Part shown: one piece after another, positions 63,782-64,000 of the stretch
Layout of the letters: every line of letters begins with the position of its first letter
Position numbering within the stretch: the stretch's first letter is position 1
DNA from: Verrucomicrobiia bacterium
Lineage (GTDB): Bacteria > Verrucomicrobiota > Verrucomicrobiia > Verrucomicrobiales > Akkermansiaceae
Length of the DNA: 64,000 nt
Reading direction: 5' to 3'
Assembly: GCA_030431475.1 (NCBI GenBank)
Contig: JAUIJD010000004.1
Location: forward strand, 1 to 64,000
Notes under the pieces: generated by a model
What the model saw: only the letters and a program-made list of their open reading frames with translations
Told to the model about the DNA's origin: nothing
Databases searched by the model: none
Program-made: the position numbers and the translations under genes

Positions 63782-64000
63782 CACGCCAAGCCTCCCCCAT
63801 CCCCCCGTGGCGGGGAAAGGAGAATCGTCGGTGACGGACCCCGCCGTGGCGGCCGCCGCGCATCGTCCGGTCCAACTGGAATGGCAGAGCCAACCCGTCG
63901 TGGAACATGCCGAAGCGCCACACCGTTGCCGCAACGACCGGAGGCGGGGCGCCCCCGCCCCGCAACCTTTCGTGGTCGCCAGCGCCGCAAGGCCCGCAGG

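Noticed and set aside
1-64000. Prophage, integron, toxin-antitoxin or restriction/defence island
   Set aside because: No integrase, transposase, terminase, methyltransferase, Cas or TA-like proteins recognised in any translated ORF.

Overview
High-GC (~65-70%) bacterial chromosomal window, densely coding on both strands. PVC-style DUF1080/dehydrogenase, SHD1 and secreted beta-helix families suggest Verrucomicrobiota (inference). Content is mostly housekeeping and envelope genes: mfd, a polyphosphate cluster (ppk2 / Ppx-like / ppk1), lpxI, trxB, a Na+/H+ antiporter, riboflavin synthase, two Hsp20 genes, a KH protein, folB, DciA-like, ferredoxin, hemQ, an HtrA-like pair, two class-A PBP-like genes, fRMsr, dnaX, ybaB, polX, hrpB, tatA, a GH13 gene with an MFS transporter, and a very large secreted beta-helix protein. 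There are two tRNAs: Leu(CAA) and Val(CAC). I saw no CRISPR array, prophage, transposase, recognisable defence island or biosynthetic cluster. The most notable signal is a run of proteins that keep their family fold but appear to have lost canonical catalytic motifs. These are a Ppx/GppA-like protein between ppk2 and ppk1, a NagZ-like GH3 protein, an HtrA-like protein with a PDZ domain inside the protease domain and Ser->Cys, a class-A PBP lacking transpeptidase motifs, and a thioredoxin-like lipoprotein without CxxC. Also notable are an in-frame TGA splitting a ~2025-codon secreted protein, a pair of inverted hairpin repeats with a compensatory stem change, and structured intergenic regions. 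All family calls are by eye from the translations; no searches were run.
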